From Chryseobacterium sp. ON_d1 (GTDB lineage Bacteria > Bacteroidota > Bacteroidia > Flavobacteriales > Weeksellaceae): a DNA stretch of 64,000 nt. Positions 52,463-61,681 of this stretch are shown piece by piece. Under the pieces are notes generated by a model, which was not told the DNA's origin, did no database searches, and worked only from the letters and a program-made list of their open reading frames with translations. Where the stretch lies: contig NZ_BJTC01000001.1 in the NCBI RefSeq assembly GCF_006829085.1, forward strand, positions 124,001 to 188,000, written 5' to 3'. Each line of letters opens with the position of its first letter. The first letter of the stretch is position 1. Both the position numbers and the translations under genes were made by a program.

Positions 52463-53026
52463 ATGCATGACCAGTTAAGGACTCATATCGAAAAAATACT
52501 CCCCCTAAATGATGATGAATTTGAATTCATATCATCCTGTTTTACGCATAAGAAATATAAAAAACATCAGTTTCTGGTACAGGAAGGAGAAGCAGCTTCC
52601 TATAATTATTTCGTTCTGAAAGGCCTTCTGAAGCTGGTTTACTCTGATGAAACCGGAAAAGAGCACATTGTCGGATTTGCCATGGAAGATTGGTGGGAAA
52701 CAGATTTTCCAGCTTACTATCTGGAAACTTTGGCGACAATGTCACTGGAATGCATAGAAGATACAGAGGTATTGTGCCTTAATCTTGGCGATTATAAAAG
52801 ACTCTGTACCCAACTTCCAAAACTGGAACATTTCTTTCTTGAAAAAGCCTATAGGGGATTCATTTCTGCCCAGCAACGTACCATTTCCATGATGACCGTC
52901 GGAATAAAGGAACGATATGAACAGCTTTTGGAAAAATATCCCTCCCTTGTTCAGAGGGTTCCGAAGTCTCTCCTGGCAGCTTACTTAGGGGTTTCAAGAG
53001 AAACGCTGAGCCGTTTGCCTCTGTAA
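52463..53026 (+). CDS. Crp/Fnr family transcriptional regulator
   Basis: A 187-residue regulator with a cyclic-nucleotide-binding-like N-terminal domain (YKKHQFLVQEGEAASYNYFVLKG in pieces) and a short C-terminal helix-turn-helix (SLLAAYLGVSRETLSRL) that ends just after the recognition helix. ATG 52463 is used instead of the in-frame TTG six bases earlier. The C-terminal wing is shorter than usual, common in Bacteroidota members. A CRP-like palindrome lies just after its stop, in front of the RidA gene, which is a likely target. Confidence 0.88.
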   Translation: MHDQLRTHIEKILPLNDDEFEFISSCFTHKKYKKHQFLVQEGEAASYNYFVLKGLLKLVYSDETGKEHIVGFAMEDWWETDFPAYYLETLATMSLECIEDTEVLCLNLGDYKRLCTQLPKLEHFFLEKAYRGFISAQQRTISMMTVGIKERYEQLLEKYPSLVQRVPKSLLAAYLGVSRETLSRLPL

Positions 53027-53051
53027 ATATTGATAAAGCTCACAGCATAAT

Positions 53052-53067
53052 CGTGATCTCGGTCACG
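53052..53067. promoter_or_regulatory. CRP-like palindrome CGTGA-N6-TCACG
   Basis: CGTGA-TCTCGG-TCACG has two perfect 5-bp arms spaced 6 apart, the same layout as the E. coli CRP site TGTGA-N6-TCACA. It lies between the Crp/Fnr gene and the RidA gene, about 59 bases before the RidA start. Confidence 0.55.
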
Positions 53068-53125
53068 GAAATTTACAGTATCTGTTATGCAATTTTGTCC
53101 TGTAACCTATAACAAATTCAAGACA

Positions 53126-53515
53126 ATGGAAAAAAGAACAGTCAACCCATGGAAATGGCAGGATGGAAGAAGTTATTCTCAGGCTGTAGAAGTTAAAAAT
53201 GTTGAAAGTACTTTATACTGCTCCGGACAGGCAGCGGTTGATCCTGACGGGACCTCCAGTAATAAAGATATGAAATCTCAGCTGGAACAGGCTATTGCCA
53301 ATCTGGAAGAAGTAATCACCTCAGCAGGATATGAATGTGAAGGTATTGTCAGATTAAATGTCTATACAACTTCAGCAGAAGAACTCTGGCCTTATTTTCC
53401 TGTTCTTCAGGAATGGATTGCCAGGCACAGCATCCGTCAGGCATTAACAATGCTGGAAGTAAAAGGTTTATTTGAAACGTTAAAAATTGAACTGGAGGCA
53501 ACCGTGGTCAAATAG
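53126..53515 (+). CDS. RidA/YjgF family protein
   Basis: A 129-residue protein of the RidA family, which hydrolyses reactive enamines and imines. The start ATG 53126 gives MEKRTVNPWKWQ; a longer reading from 53087 adds 13 unlikely residues and is rejected. It has SQAVEVKNVESTLYCSGQAAVD and the C-terminal LFETLKIELEATVV region. The conserved active-site Arg of RidA, usually near residue 105, is not clear to me, so its activity is not certain. It follows the Crp/Fnr gene and a CRP-like site. Confidence 0.87.
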   Translation: MEKRTVNPWKWQDGRSYSQAVEVKNVESTLYCSGQAAVDPDGTSSNKDMKSQLEQAIANLEEVITSAGYECEGIVRLNVYTTSAEELWPYFPVLQEWIARHSIRQALTMLEVKGLFETLKIELEATVVK

Positions 53516-53903
53516 ATTATCATTGAAAATTAAAAGAAACCTTCTTATATATTAAGGAGGTTTTTTTGTCTTGTTAGAAAATATTATCTGAAAGATTGAT
53601 AAATCTGATTTTTTCAAAAAAAATACAGGTTTTATATAAGAATAACAATCTTATGAATATAAATAAAAATTCCTAAATAGCTATGCTCATTATATAATCT
53701 GTGAATGAAATGCTGATAATGAAAATTGAGTTCATTGAAAAATTAACAATTATTTTTTATGAAACCTAGTTCCCTTTTGTGTGAAATTTATTATATTTGT
53801 TTTAATATAAAGTGATTATTTAAGTCAAATATTTAATTTTATCGTAATAATCTTAGCTTTATGTTTCAAAAATCATTTTAATATTAATCGGAAATTATTT
53901 ATT
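53516..53903. other. Intergenic region, 388 bp
   Basis: It begins with a terminator (53537-53567). Further on, TATATTTG at 53792-53799 is a perfect -7 element, about 105 bases before the next gene. The rest is AT-rich with no ORF. Confidence 0.55.
53537..53567 (+). terminator. Terminator of RidA gene
   Basis: AAACCTTCTT (53537-53546) pairs with AAGGAGGTTT (53554-53563), one G-T pair, followed by seven Ts. Confidence 0.88.
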
Positions 53904-54716
53904 ATGAAACGTAAACTCATCTATTTTTTATTTCTTTTGACGGGAAATTGTATTTTCGTGAGTGCTCAGGTAGGTATTCAGACTTCCAATCCACAGGGCG
54001 TTTTCAATATTGATGCAGCCAAAGACAATCCGGCTACAGGAACACCTTCAGCGGCACAACAGGCCAATGATGTAGCTGTTACTGCCGCTGGAAACATGGG
54101 AATCGGTACTACTGTTCCTACGAATAAGCTTCATATCAATGGAACCGATCCGTTGCGAGTACAGGGGCTTTCTGCAGGAAATACCACTACAGATCCTCTG
54201 CTGGTAGTGGATGCGACTGGTGTTGTTAAAAGTATCGGTACATTAGGCGCTTTATCTATTCCAAATCCTGCGGTTTTCAGGCTGGAAACTGCACAGGCCA
54301 ATTTCTTGCAGGCACAAGGTGCAGGCGGATCACAGGTAGTCCCTATGTCTGTGGTTAAAAATACCATTCCCGGCATGAGCTTTAACGCAGGAACAAGTAC
54401 TATTACATTTCCTGCAGGAACTTATCAGATGACTTTTGTGTATGAAGCAACTCATAATGTAACAGGATGTACTATCAGCTCATATTTTATAGATTTCCCT
54501 CTTAACACAGGTTCTACCCGAATTCACAGTACGGCTTCACACTCAGAAGGAGCCCTTTCCAATCACGGAGGTACCATAACCTATGCTACCACTGTTCCAG
54601 CCAACAGAACATGGACGATAACTCTTGGAAGAGGCCAATCCGGTAACTGTGGAGGAGCAGGAATGAGTCTGGCTGCAACCTCAACCCAATTACTTGTTTT
54701 CCGTATCGGAGATTAA
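53904..54716 (+). CDS. Secreted surface protein with VGI.T.NP repeat start
   Basis: A 270-residue exported protein with signal peptide ending FVSAQ and the start VGIQTSNPQGVFNIDAA, followed by MGIGTTVPTNKLHING, the same repeat style as the S74 protein at 17677. The C-terminal 140 residues are beta-rich (FPAGTYQMTFVYEATHNV, ITLGRGQSGNCGG) and resemble a jelly-roll, C1q/TNF-like head; this is tentative. There is no S74 domain. It may be a surface or matrix protein. Function unknown. Confidence 0.75.
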   Translation: MKRKLIYFLFLLTGNCIFVSAQVGIQTSNPQGVFNIDAAKDNPATGTPSAAQQANDVAVTAAGNMGIGTTVPTNKLHINGTDPLRVQGLSAGNTTTDPLLVVDATGVVKSIGTLGALSIPNPAVFRLETAQANFLQAQGAGGSQVVPMSVVKNTIPGMSFNAGTSTITFPAGTYQMTFVYEATHNVTGCTISSYFIDFPLNTGSTRIHSTASHSEGALSNHGGTITYATTVPANRTWTITLGRGQSGNCGGAGMSLAATSTQLLVFRIGD

Positions 54717-54780
54717 TTCCTTTATAGTTCCCATATCAGGCATTATTCTTTCAGCAAAAATTCTAATAACACAAATACTG

Positions 54781-54804
54781 AAACACCGGCTTACGCTGGT
54801 GTTT
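54781..54804 (+). terminator. Probable terminator
   Basis: AAACACCGGC (54781-54790) pairs with GCTGGTGTTT (54795-54804) around a TTAC loop, one mismatch. The T run after it is short. Confidence 0.6.
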
Positions 54805-54898
54805 ACTGTTGTATGAAATAGTGCCTGCTGTCCATTTAAATGATCATTAAAATAAAGATTCCTTATATTTATACAGATAATCAATACTCATTACAAGG

Positions 54899-55687
54899 AT
54901 GAATATTCAACTTTTTTCAAAAAATGCTTTAGTAGGCGGAGCCACTCAGGGAATTGGAGCAGGAGTTGCCATAGAACTTGCAAAATGCGGAGCCAGTGTA
55001 ACCGTAATGTCACGCAATGAAGAAAAACTGAAAGCCTTTGTTTCTTCACTGCCGGTAATTAATCCGGAACAGGAACATGAATATCTGGTGGCTGACTTTT
55101 CAGACTTTGAAAATTATAAAAAAATTATAACAGGATATTTTAACGACCATTCGGTAGACATTCTTGTTAATAATACAAACGGTCCGGAGCCGGGTTTAGC
55201 ACTTGATAAAACCCCGGATGATTATCAGAAAGCATTTGATCTTCTTTTTAAAACGGTTTGCGAAACAACTTTATTGGCTTTACCTCATATGATCCGACAG
55301 AAAAATGGCCGCATTATCAATGTTTCATCTTTGTCAGTAAAAGAACCGATCGGGAATCTGGCATTGTCCAATTCGATCCGTTCTGCAGTAATCGCCTGGG
55401 CAAAAACTCTTTCCAATGAGATTGCACAGCATAATATCACAGTAAATAATGTTTTAACAGGATATTTCGATACTGAAAGAATTCAGAAGCTGGTGGCCCA
55501 TGAAGCCCTGCAAACCGGTGTTTCTGCAGAAGAAATAAAAAAAGCAAGAGAAAATAAGATTCCCATGAAAAGATTCGGACAGCCGGAAGAATATGGTCAT
55601 CTTGTAGCTTTTCTGGCCTCAGAATATTCAAATTATCTTACCGGAACAAGCATTCCTTTGGATGGAGGATTGAATAATACCTATTAA
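54899..55687 (+). CDS. SDR family protein with altered active site
   Basis: A 262-residue SDR. The cofactor site is normal (ALVGGATQGIGAGVA), but the second motif reads NNTNG instead of NNAG. The catalytic Ser is in INVSSLSVK; the Tyr and Lys of YxxxK, 13 and 17 positions on, are Ser and Arg (LALSNSIRSAV). C-terminal NVLTGYFDTERI and LTGTSIPLDGGL are otherwise SDR-like. This LALSN-type variant occurs in other bacteria, often annotated as 3-oxoacyl-ACP reductase, but its chemistry is not clear. It stands alone before the GT117 gene. Confidence 0.82.
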   Translation: MNIQLFSKNALVGGATQGIGAGVAIELAKCGASVTVMSRNEEKLKAFVSSLPVINPEQEHEYLVADFSDFENYKKIITGYFNDHSVDILVNNTNGPEPGLALDKTPDDYQKAFDLLFKTVCETTLLALPHMIRQKNGRIINVSSLSVKEPIGNLALSNSIRSAVIAWAKTLSNEIAQHNITVNNVLTGYFDTERIQKLVAHEALQTGVSAEEIKKARENKIPMKRFGQPEEYGHLVAFLASEYSNYLTGTSIPLDGGLNNTY

Positions 55688-55710
55688 AAACGACTATTTA
55701 AGAAGCCAAT

Positions 55711-55800
55711 AAGTTTCTTAACCACAGAAAAGTTCACATAAGGCTTGGTTCAGAAAAGCTTAAGGGTTTAAAACTTTTGTACCTTTTGTGGTTTTAAAAA
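55711..55800. repeat. Degenerate intergenic repeat, copy B, with inverted ends
   Basis: AACCACAGAAAAG (55720-55732) and CTTTTGTGGTT (55783-55793) are inverted copies at the ends of a 75-bp segment. The middle block GCTTGGTTC-AAAAG-TTAAG-GG-TTAAAACTT recurs in copy A at 44558-44590. It may be a dispersed intergenic repeat with mobile-element-like ends. Confidence 0.45.
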
Positions 55801-55863
55801 TAAACAAGGTCCATGTAATAAACCCTTTTCCCCAGTTGTCCTATCTATATTGGAAAATATAAT

Positions 55864-58800
55864 ATGAGAAACTGGTCTTTTAAAAAATGGAACACTGTAG
55901 TAGGGTGGTTCCTTTTCGCTGTTGCGCTTATCACTTATCTTTCTACAATAGAACATTCTTTAAGCTTTTGGGATTGTGGAGAATATATCTCTTCGGCTGT
56001 GAAACTAGAGGTAACCCATGCTCCGGGGGCTGCTTTATTTCAGATTGTAGGGGCGGTAGCGAGTATTTTTGCTTTGGGAAACTCAGAACATTATTCTATT
56101 GTGATCAATGCCATGTCTGCGCTGTTCAGTGCATTTACCATTCTGTTTCTGTTCTGGACAATTACTCATTTTTTAAGACGCCTTTTACATAAAGATTATG
56201 CAGAAATTACAAGACATCAGGAGATCTCTGTTCTTTTTGCCGGAGTCATCGGGGCTTTATGTTTTACCTTTTCAGATACCTTCTGGTTTTCAGCAGTAGA
56301 AGGTGAGGTGTATGCAATGGCTTCTCTGTTTATTGCATTGTTAGTTTGGCTGATCACCAAATGGGAGAATGAATCTAAAGCTGCTGACAGCGAAAGATGG
56401 ATTATCCTTATTTTCTTCATCATAGGGCTCTCTGTGGGAGTACATATGATGTGTATGCTGGCTATTCCGGCTATTTGTCTGGTGTATTATGCCAGAAATT
56501 ATACCTTTTCCTGGAAAAATTTTATCATAGCCAATCTGATTACTCTGGGAATTCTTGCATTTGTATTCAAGATTATTTTTCCTCTGATTATGACCCTATT
56601 CGGAAAGCTTGAAATTTTCTTTGTGAATGGTTTAGGGTTTCCTTTTCATTCAGGAACAATTGCTGCGTTTGTTCTCATGACCTTAGTAAGTTATCTTATG
56701 ATTAAGTATGCCAGGAAAACCAAAAAGAAGGTATATCAAACTGTAGTTTTATCCCTTGTTTACATGATCATTGGTTTCTCCTGCTGGCTGGTCATTCCCA
56801 TCAGGGCTAATGCCAATCCCCCGATGAACCTTAATGATCCGGATACCGCCATCGGAATGAGAGATTATTATAACAGGGTGCAATATGGTGACTGGCCTAC
56901 CATTTACGGTCAGAATTACACTGCATTTCTGGACAAAAACGGGTTGGAAAAAGATGAAGAGGGAAGCTACAAAAGAGAGATCACCGGAGATATTTATGAA
57001 AAAGATGAAAAAACCGGAACCTACAGAAAGACCGGTGAAAGATTCAACTATGTTTTTAATAAATCCCATATAAGTTTCATGCCAAGGATGTTCAACGAGG
57101 ACAAAGAGGTAATGGCTAATTATATCTCTTTGTACGGAGCTCCTGATTTTACTTTCAATTATGATAATGAAGACGTGGCAGACAATCCTGAAGCGCACCG
57201 TATTTTTGATGAACTGAGAGCAAAATATGAAGGCGATTCTATCACCGCAGAAGACTATCTGAAAGTACAACCGTATGATCTGATCAAGGTACAGCGTCCT
57301 TCCTTTATCAAGAATATGGATTATTTCATTTCTTTCCAGAACGGATATTACTTTGTCAGATATCTGCTATGGAATTTTGTTGGAAGACAGAACGATCTTC
57401 AGGGGCACATGGAAAATACCAATGGAAACTGGATATCAGGCTTTTCTTTCATTGATAATGGCTTACTGGGGGATCAGGACCATATGCCTGCCCAATTTAA
57501 AAATGAAAGCACCGTGAAATTTTTCTTTCTTCCATTGATTTTAGGTTTGATTGGATTCTTTTTCCAGCTTAGCAGGGATTTCGGACGGTTTTATGCGATT
57601 CTTTCACTGTTTATTCTGACCAGTGTGGGAATTGTTTTCTATACCGGAGTAAAACCTTTTGAAGTAAGGGAAAGAGACTATGCAATGGTGGGTTCATTCT
57701 ATGCTTTTGCCGTCTGGATAGGTCTGGGAGCAGGGGCAGTACTTTGGCTGGTTCAGTCTAAAGTTAAATCCAGTGCAGCAACTATTGTTCTGGGAGTAGT
57801 ACTGTTAGGAATACCCTTTATGATGGGGTTTCAGAACTATACTCCGCACGACAGAAGCAAAAAAACAGCAGCCCGTGATTATGCCTATTCATTGTTACGT
57901 TCGCTGCCCAAAGACGATATTATTTTCATTTATGGTGATAATGATACCTTTCCGGTATGGGCTATTCAGGAAACGGAAAGATTCAGGGATGATGTGAAAA
58001 CGGTCAACTTTACACTTTTAGCTACCCCATGGAACATTGACCAGGTGAAGAGAAGAACCTATCATGCAAAAGGAATTCCCGGTGAATTAACACATGAAGA
58101 ATACAGGGATGGCGTAAATGACCAGGTGTTTCTGATGAAAAAAGAAGATTGGGAAGGACTTTTCCAAATGCTGAAAGAGCAGGGAGCACCGGATACCGCT
58201 TTTCAGGATTTCAGGAAATATCTGACTCAGGATTCTCTGACACTCAAAGAGGCCATTAAATTCCTTAAACTGAAATCATCCGAAAAAGACGAATTACTGA
58301 AGATGTATTTCGGAGAAAAGCAATATGAAAAGTACAATATTCTTCCGGTGAGTAAATTTATTCTGCCCGTCAATAAAGGAAATGCTGTCAAAGCAGGAAT
58401 TATTACTCAGAGTGACCTTCCCGATGCAGTGGATCAGATTATGATTAATTATGAAGCTAAAACCCTTTATAAAAGCAACCTGATGATGCTGGATATGCTT
58501 GCGAATTTTGATTGGAAACGCCCTGTAAATTTCTCGTCAGGCGGAATGTATGACAGTGAAAATATTTTTTATCTCGATGAATATCTGCAGTTTGACGGCT
58601 TCAGTTACAGATTGGTGCCTATCCATACTCCTCAGAGTCCCGGTGGAGATAAAGGAAGAGTAGAAGCCAACTCTCTTTACCAGATAGTAAAAAACTTCAG
58701 ATGGGGGAATTTCAAAGACCAGAGTATTTATTATGATGAAACGGCTACGTCAAATATTTTAGGCTACAGAATGTCTGTGAGCAGAGCTGTATCTGCACTC

Positions 58801-59349
58801 GTTCTGAACGGACAAAAAGCAAAAGCGCTGGAATTAATTGATCTTGCGACAAAAGAAATTCCTGTAGAGAAATATAATGAACCGCGTTCATCAAGCGCTA
58901 TGGTTACCGGATATATTGTTGCAGGGCAGGAGCAAAAAGGACTTCAGCTGGCGGAAATGCTCAAAAAAGGAATATTTGAAGAATACGACTATTATCAGAA
59001 TCTTTCCCCTTCATTTAAAGCAGTGGCCAAAAGGCAGATGAGGTCAAAGCCGATGGAATATGCACTCGTTGTTTCAGCCGTTACAGAAGCGTACAAAACG
59101 CTGGGACAGGATGAGAAAGCACATGCATATATTCTGAGATCATTGGAGCCTGTTGACAAAAAGTTCAATGTTTTTATAAAAGGACTCCAGCTGATGGGGA
59201 AAGAGAAAGCGGTGGAGGAATCTGAAAATGTCCGTCAGATCGCTCCTTTTTATCAGTATTTATTCAATGTTATGGAACCTTTTGATTCCTCTTATTCCAG
59301 GAAAAAGGAAAATGAGATAACCAATGTAATGATAAAAGTGACGCAGTAA
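55864..59349 (+). CDS. DUF2723/GT117 family membrane glycosyltransferase-like protein
   Basis: A 1161-residue inner-membrane protein. The N-terminal about 330 residues carry many helices of the GT-C type; the motif FWDCGEYI (Asp37, Glu40) at the first periplasmic loop is a candidate active site. A long periplasmic insert (about 335-540) follows, then more helices (about 560-650), and the last about 480 residues are soluble with helical repeat features. The family includes eukaryotic TMEM260, a protein O-mannosyltransferase; in Bacteroidota the role is probably protein or surface glycosylation. The gene stands alone with a terminator. Confidence 0.85.
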   Translation: MRNWSFKKWNTVVGWFLFAVALITYLSTIEHSLSFWDCGEYISSAVKLEVTHAPGAALFQIVGAVASIFALGNSEHYSIVINAMSALFSAFTILFLFWTITHFLRRLLHKDYAEITRHQEISVLFAGVIGALCFTFSDTFWFSAVEGEVYAMASLFIALLVWLITKWENESKAADSERWIILIFFIIGLSVGVHMMCMLAIPAICLVYYARNYTFSWKNFIIANLITLGILAFVFKIIFPLIMTLFGKLEIFFVNGLGFPFHSGTIAAFVLMTLVSYLMIKYARKTKKKVYQTVVLSLVYMIIGFSCWLVIPIRANANPPMNLNDPDTAIGMRDYYNRVQYGDWPTIYGQNYTAFLDKNGLEKDEEGSYKREITGDIYEKDEKTGTYRKTGERFNYVFNKSHISFMPRMFNEDKEVMANYISLYGAPDFTFNYDNEDVADNPEAHRIFDELRAKYEGDSITAEDYLKVQPYDLIKVQRPSFIKNMDYFISFQNGYYFVRYLLWNFVGRQNDLQGHMENTNGNWISGFSFIDNGLLGDQDHMPAQFKNESTVKFFFLPLILGLIGFFFQLSRDFGRFYAILSLFILTSVGIVFYTGVKPFEVRERDYAMVGSFYAFAVWIGLGAGAVLWLVQSKVKSSAATIVLGVVLLGIPFMMGFQNYTPHDRSKKTAARDYAYSLLRSLPKDDIIFIYGDNDTFPVWAIQETERFRDDVKTVNFTLLATPWNIDQVKRRTYHAKGIPGELTHEEYRDGVNDQVFLMKKEDWEGLFQMLKEQGAPDTAFQDFRKYLTQDSLTLKEAIKFLKLKSSEKDELLKMYFGEKQYEKYNILPVSKFILPVNKGNAVKAGIITQSDLPDAVDQIMINYEAKTLYKSNLMMLDMLANFDWKRPVNFSSGGMYDSENIFYLDEYLQFDGFSYRLVPIHTPQSPGGDKGRVEANSLYQIVKNFRWGNFKDQSIYYDETATSNILGYRMSVSRAVSALVLNGQKAKALELIDLATKEIPVEKYNEPRSSSAMVTGYIVAGQEQKGLQLAEMLKKGIFEEYDYYQNLSPSFKAVAKRQMRSKPMEYALVVSAVTEAYKTLGQDEKAHAYILRSLEPVDKKFNVFIKGLQLMGKEKAVEESENVRQIAPFYQYLFNVMEPFDSSYSRKKENEITNVMIKVTQ

Positions 59350-59359
59350 ATAATAAGCG

Positions 59360-59396
59360 AAAAGCCTTTAGATCATTTGTTTAAGGGCTTTTTTAT
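59360..59396. terminator. Bidirectional terminator
   Basis: AAAAGCCTTTA (59360-59370) pairs with TTAAGGGCTTTT (59381-59392) allowing a G-T pair, followed by TTTT. It lies between convergent genes. Confidence 0.82.
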
Positions 59397-59411
59397 TGAA
59401 TCCAGTGTTGT

Positions 59412-60224
59412 TTAATCGGTAAAGCTCCGGATGACTTTATTGCTCTTTCTCAAATCGGAAGGTCTGGATTGGGTGAACTCATGAAAGGTATCGCTAAAAG
59501 CACTGATAGAACTGTAGCCAACATCATCGGCTATCTCGTTGATGGGTTTATCAGTATTTAAAAGCAGTTCAATCGCTTTGATAATTCTTAATGTCTTCAG
59601 ATACTGTAAAAAAGAAATGTCCATATCTGTCTTGAACAGGCGTGACAAAGTGCGTTCACTCAAACCAAATTTACTGCTTACATGAGCCAGGGTAAGTTTT
59701 TCCCCGATATTCCATTCCAGATAAGATACAATTTTCATCATCTGCTTATTGTGAGTAGCCGGGAGGATAATCGGTAATGGCTGATTGTGGGTTTTGGGAA
59801 GTATTTTTTTTAACGCTACCAGAAATTCGAAGTTTTCGTCTTTTATGGTAACATGTTTCTCATCCCATATTTCAGTATATTTTATCATCTGGATCAACAG
59901 TTCAGATGCCGGATATATTCCCAGTCTGCTGTAAAAGGGATCTGAAACATCATCATAGGCATAAAAATAAAGGGAGCGCAGTACCGTTGCAGTATGCCCG
60001 ATTTCTAAAATATGCTCCATTCCCTGTGGAATCCAAAAGAAGTGCCTGGCCGGTACTACATAGGTTCTGTTATCGATAGTGATATAGGCAATACCACCTT
60101 CTACATAACTCAGCTGTCCTTTTGTGTGTTTGTGAAAGGGAATCAGTTTTTCCGATTTTTCATGCATGACAAATACACTTTTATCGTCTTTATCAATGTC
60201 CGGAAGCGCAGCAATTAATCCCAT
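59412..60224 (-). CDS. AraC family regulator of the adjoining efflux operon
   Basis: A 270-residue regulator with a cupin-like sensing domain (LIPFHKHTKGQLSYVEGGIAYIT; FFWIPQGMEHILEIG) and a C-terminal AraC domain (LTLAHVSSKFGLSERTLSRLF; INEIADDVGYSSISAFSDTF). A longer reading from 60263 overlaps the -7 element at 60250-60257, so the ATG at 60224 (MGLIAALPDI) is used. It is divergent from the TolC/HlyD/MFS operon, a layout typical of a local efflux regulator. The inducer would be an exported compound; unknown. Confidence 0.88.
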   Translation of the reverse strand: MGLIAALPDIDKDDKSVFVMHEKSEKLIPFHKHTKGQLSYVEGGIAYITIDNRTYVVPARHFFWIPQGMEHILEIGHTATVLRSLYFYAYDDVSDPFYSRLGIYPASELLIQMIKYTEIWDEKHVTIKDENFEFLVALKKILPKTHNQPLPIILPATHNKQMMKIVSYLEWNIGEKLTLAHVSSKFGLSERTLSRLFKTDMDISFLQYLKTLRIIKAIELLLNTDKPINEIADDVGYSSISAFSDTFHEFTQSRPSDLRKSNKVIRSFTD

Positions 60225-60249
60225 AAAAAATACAATATCAATGAAAGTG

Positions 60250-60257
60250 CAAATATA
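60250..60257 (-). promoter_or_regulatory. -7 element of AraC gene
   Basis: On the minus strand this is TATATTTG, a perfect TAnnTTTG, 26 bases before the chosen start. It supports the shorter reading of the AraC gene. Confidence 0.45.
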
Positions 60258-60322
60258 AACCATTTGGCCGGAATCATGTAAAAGTTGACTATTTTAGATA
60301 AAAATAATCTCAGGATTGCCAA

Positions 60323-60330
60323 TAAATTTG
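60323..60330 (+). promoter_or_regulatory. -7 element of efflux operon
   Basis: TAAATTTG is a perfect TAnnTTTG match 25 bases before the TolC-family start at 60355 and downstream of an in-frame TTG at 60316, which is therefore rejected as a start. Confidence 0.45.
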
Positions 60331-60354
60331 CAGAGCAATAATTCAAAAATTCAA

Positions 60355-61677
60355 ATGAAAATTTATGTCGCCGGACTGCTGATGCTGGGAGTTTCCTACA
60401 CCATATCGGCCCAGACAGGCAGTCCAACCAAGGATACCCTACGACTCTCCTTAAAAGATGCTTGGCAGAGAGCTGAAGAAAACAGCCGTCATATCAGAAT
60501 CAATACCATCAACGCAGACATTGCTGAAGCCGAAGTAAAAGATGCCAAAAGAGAGCGTCTTCCGGAAATAGAGATCAAAGGGTCAGCCGAAAAGGCTTCC
60601 AACATTCCCATTTATGAGAACGGAATCTTTTCCAAACCCACCCAGCATGAAGTCATCCATACGCTGTACAGAGCGGGGGCAGACTTTTACCTGAATATTT
60701 ACAACGGGAACAAGCTGAATCTTAAAATTAAGGAAAGCCAGACCCTTCAGAAAATTAAGGACATCCTGAAAGAACAGTCGGTTTCTGATATTCATTATAA
60801 AACAGCTGCACTTTATCTGGAGTTGCAGAAAACATTAATCTTCAGAAATCTTATTAAGCAGGATATTGAAGATCAGAAAACCCAGCTGAAAGAAATACAG
60901 GCGCTTTATAAAAACGGAGTGGTTTTAAAAAGTGATGTTTTAAGGATTGAACTTGAGCTTTCAAAAAGGAAAATGGCCTTGGTGACTATAGAAAATGATA
61001 TTCTCATCGCTACACAAAAGCTTAATATTATTCTTGGAATTCCAGATGACCAGATTGTTATTCCGGAAGCACCATCTGAACAGTGGAATGAGAATACTTC
61101 TTATCATGAGTATTTGAAAATGGCGCTGGATCATTCTTTTGACTACCACGTTTCTGAGCAGCAGACCGCATTAAGTGTAATTAAACTGAAGCAGGTAAAA
61201 GCCAATGTAAGACCTAAAGTCGGGATGTATGGTGAATTCTATTACGCCAATCCACAGATTTTCCTGTATCCTTACAATCCTTATTGGTATTCGTTGGGAA
61301 TAGTGGGAATAAAAGCTTCGTTTTCCATCTCTTCCCTGTATCATAATACGCAAAAGGTAAAAGCCGCCCGGCTGGAGTTTGAAAAAGAAGAGGAGGCGCA
61401 TAAAGATACAGAGGATAAAGTAAGACAGCAGGTAAAGGAAGCCTATCTGAGATATCAGGAAGCTCTGGAACAGATCAAAGTGGCGGAAGCCAATGTAGCC
61501 CAGGCAAAGGAAAATGCACGAATCATCAAAAATACTTACTTCAGCCAGACTTCCCTTATTACAGAACTTTTGGATGCAGATATACAGCTTCTTCAGACAA
61601 AATTTGAACTTGAAGCAGCAAAGATTATGGCACAGAACAATTATTATTTACTACAAAACATCACAGGCATTTTATAA
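60355..61677 (+). CDS. TolC family outer-membrane efflux protein
   Basis: A 440-residue exported protein. Signal peptide MKIYVAGLLMLGVSYTISAQ, then the usual TolC start LRLSLKDAWQRAEENS and two related halves of helical coil, with LYKNGVVLKSDVLRIELEL and IIKNTYFSQTSLITELLDADI as the repeated turn regions. It should form a trimeric channel across the outer membrane and periplasm. It is the first gene of a three-gene efflux operon: the HlyD gene starts 4 bases later. An upstream in-frame TTG is not used. Confidence 0.92.
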   Translation: MKIYVAGLLMLGVSYTISAQTGSPTKDTLRLSLKDAWQRAEENSRHIRINTINADIAEAEVKDAKRERLPEIEIKGSAEKASNIPIYENGIFSKPTQHEVIHTLYRAGADFYLNIYNGNKLNLKIKESQTLQKIKDILKEQSVSDIHYKTAALYLELQKTLIFRNLIKQDIEDQKTQLKEIQALYKNGVVLKSDVLRIELELSKRKMALVTIENDILIATQKLNIILGIPDDQIVIPEAPSEQWNENTSYHEYLKMALDHSFDYHVSEQQTALSVIKLKQVKANVRPKVGMYGEFYYANPQIFLYPYNPYWYSLGIVGIKASFSISSLYHNTQKVKAARLEFEKEEEAHKDTEDKVRQQVKEAYLRYQEALEQIKVAEANVAQAKENARIIKNTYFSQTSLITELLDADIQLLQTKFELEAAKIMAQNNYYLLQNITGIL

Positions 61678-61681
61678 TACA

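Noticed and set aside
53087..53125. Upstream ATG start for the RidA gene
   Set aside because: The 13 extra residues are not part of the RidA fold and lie in the presumed promoter region just after the CRP-like site.
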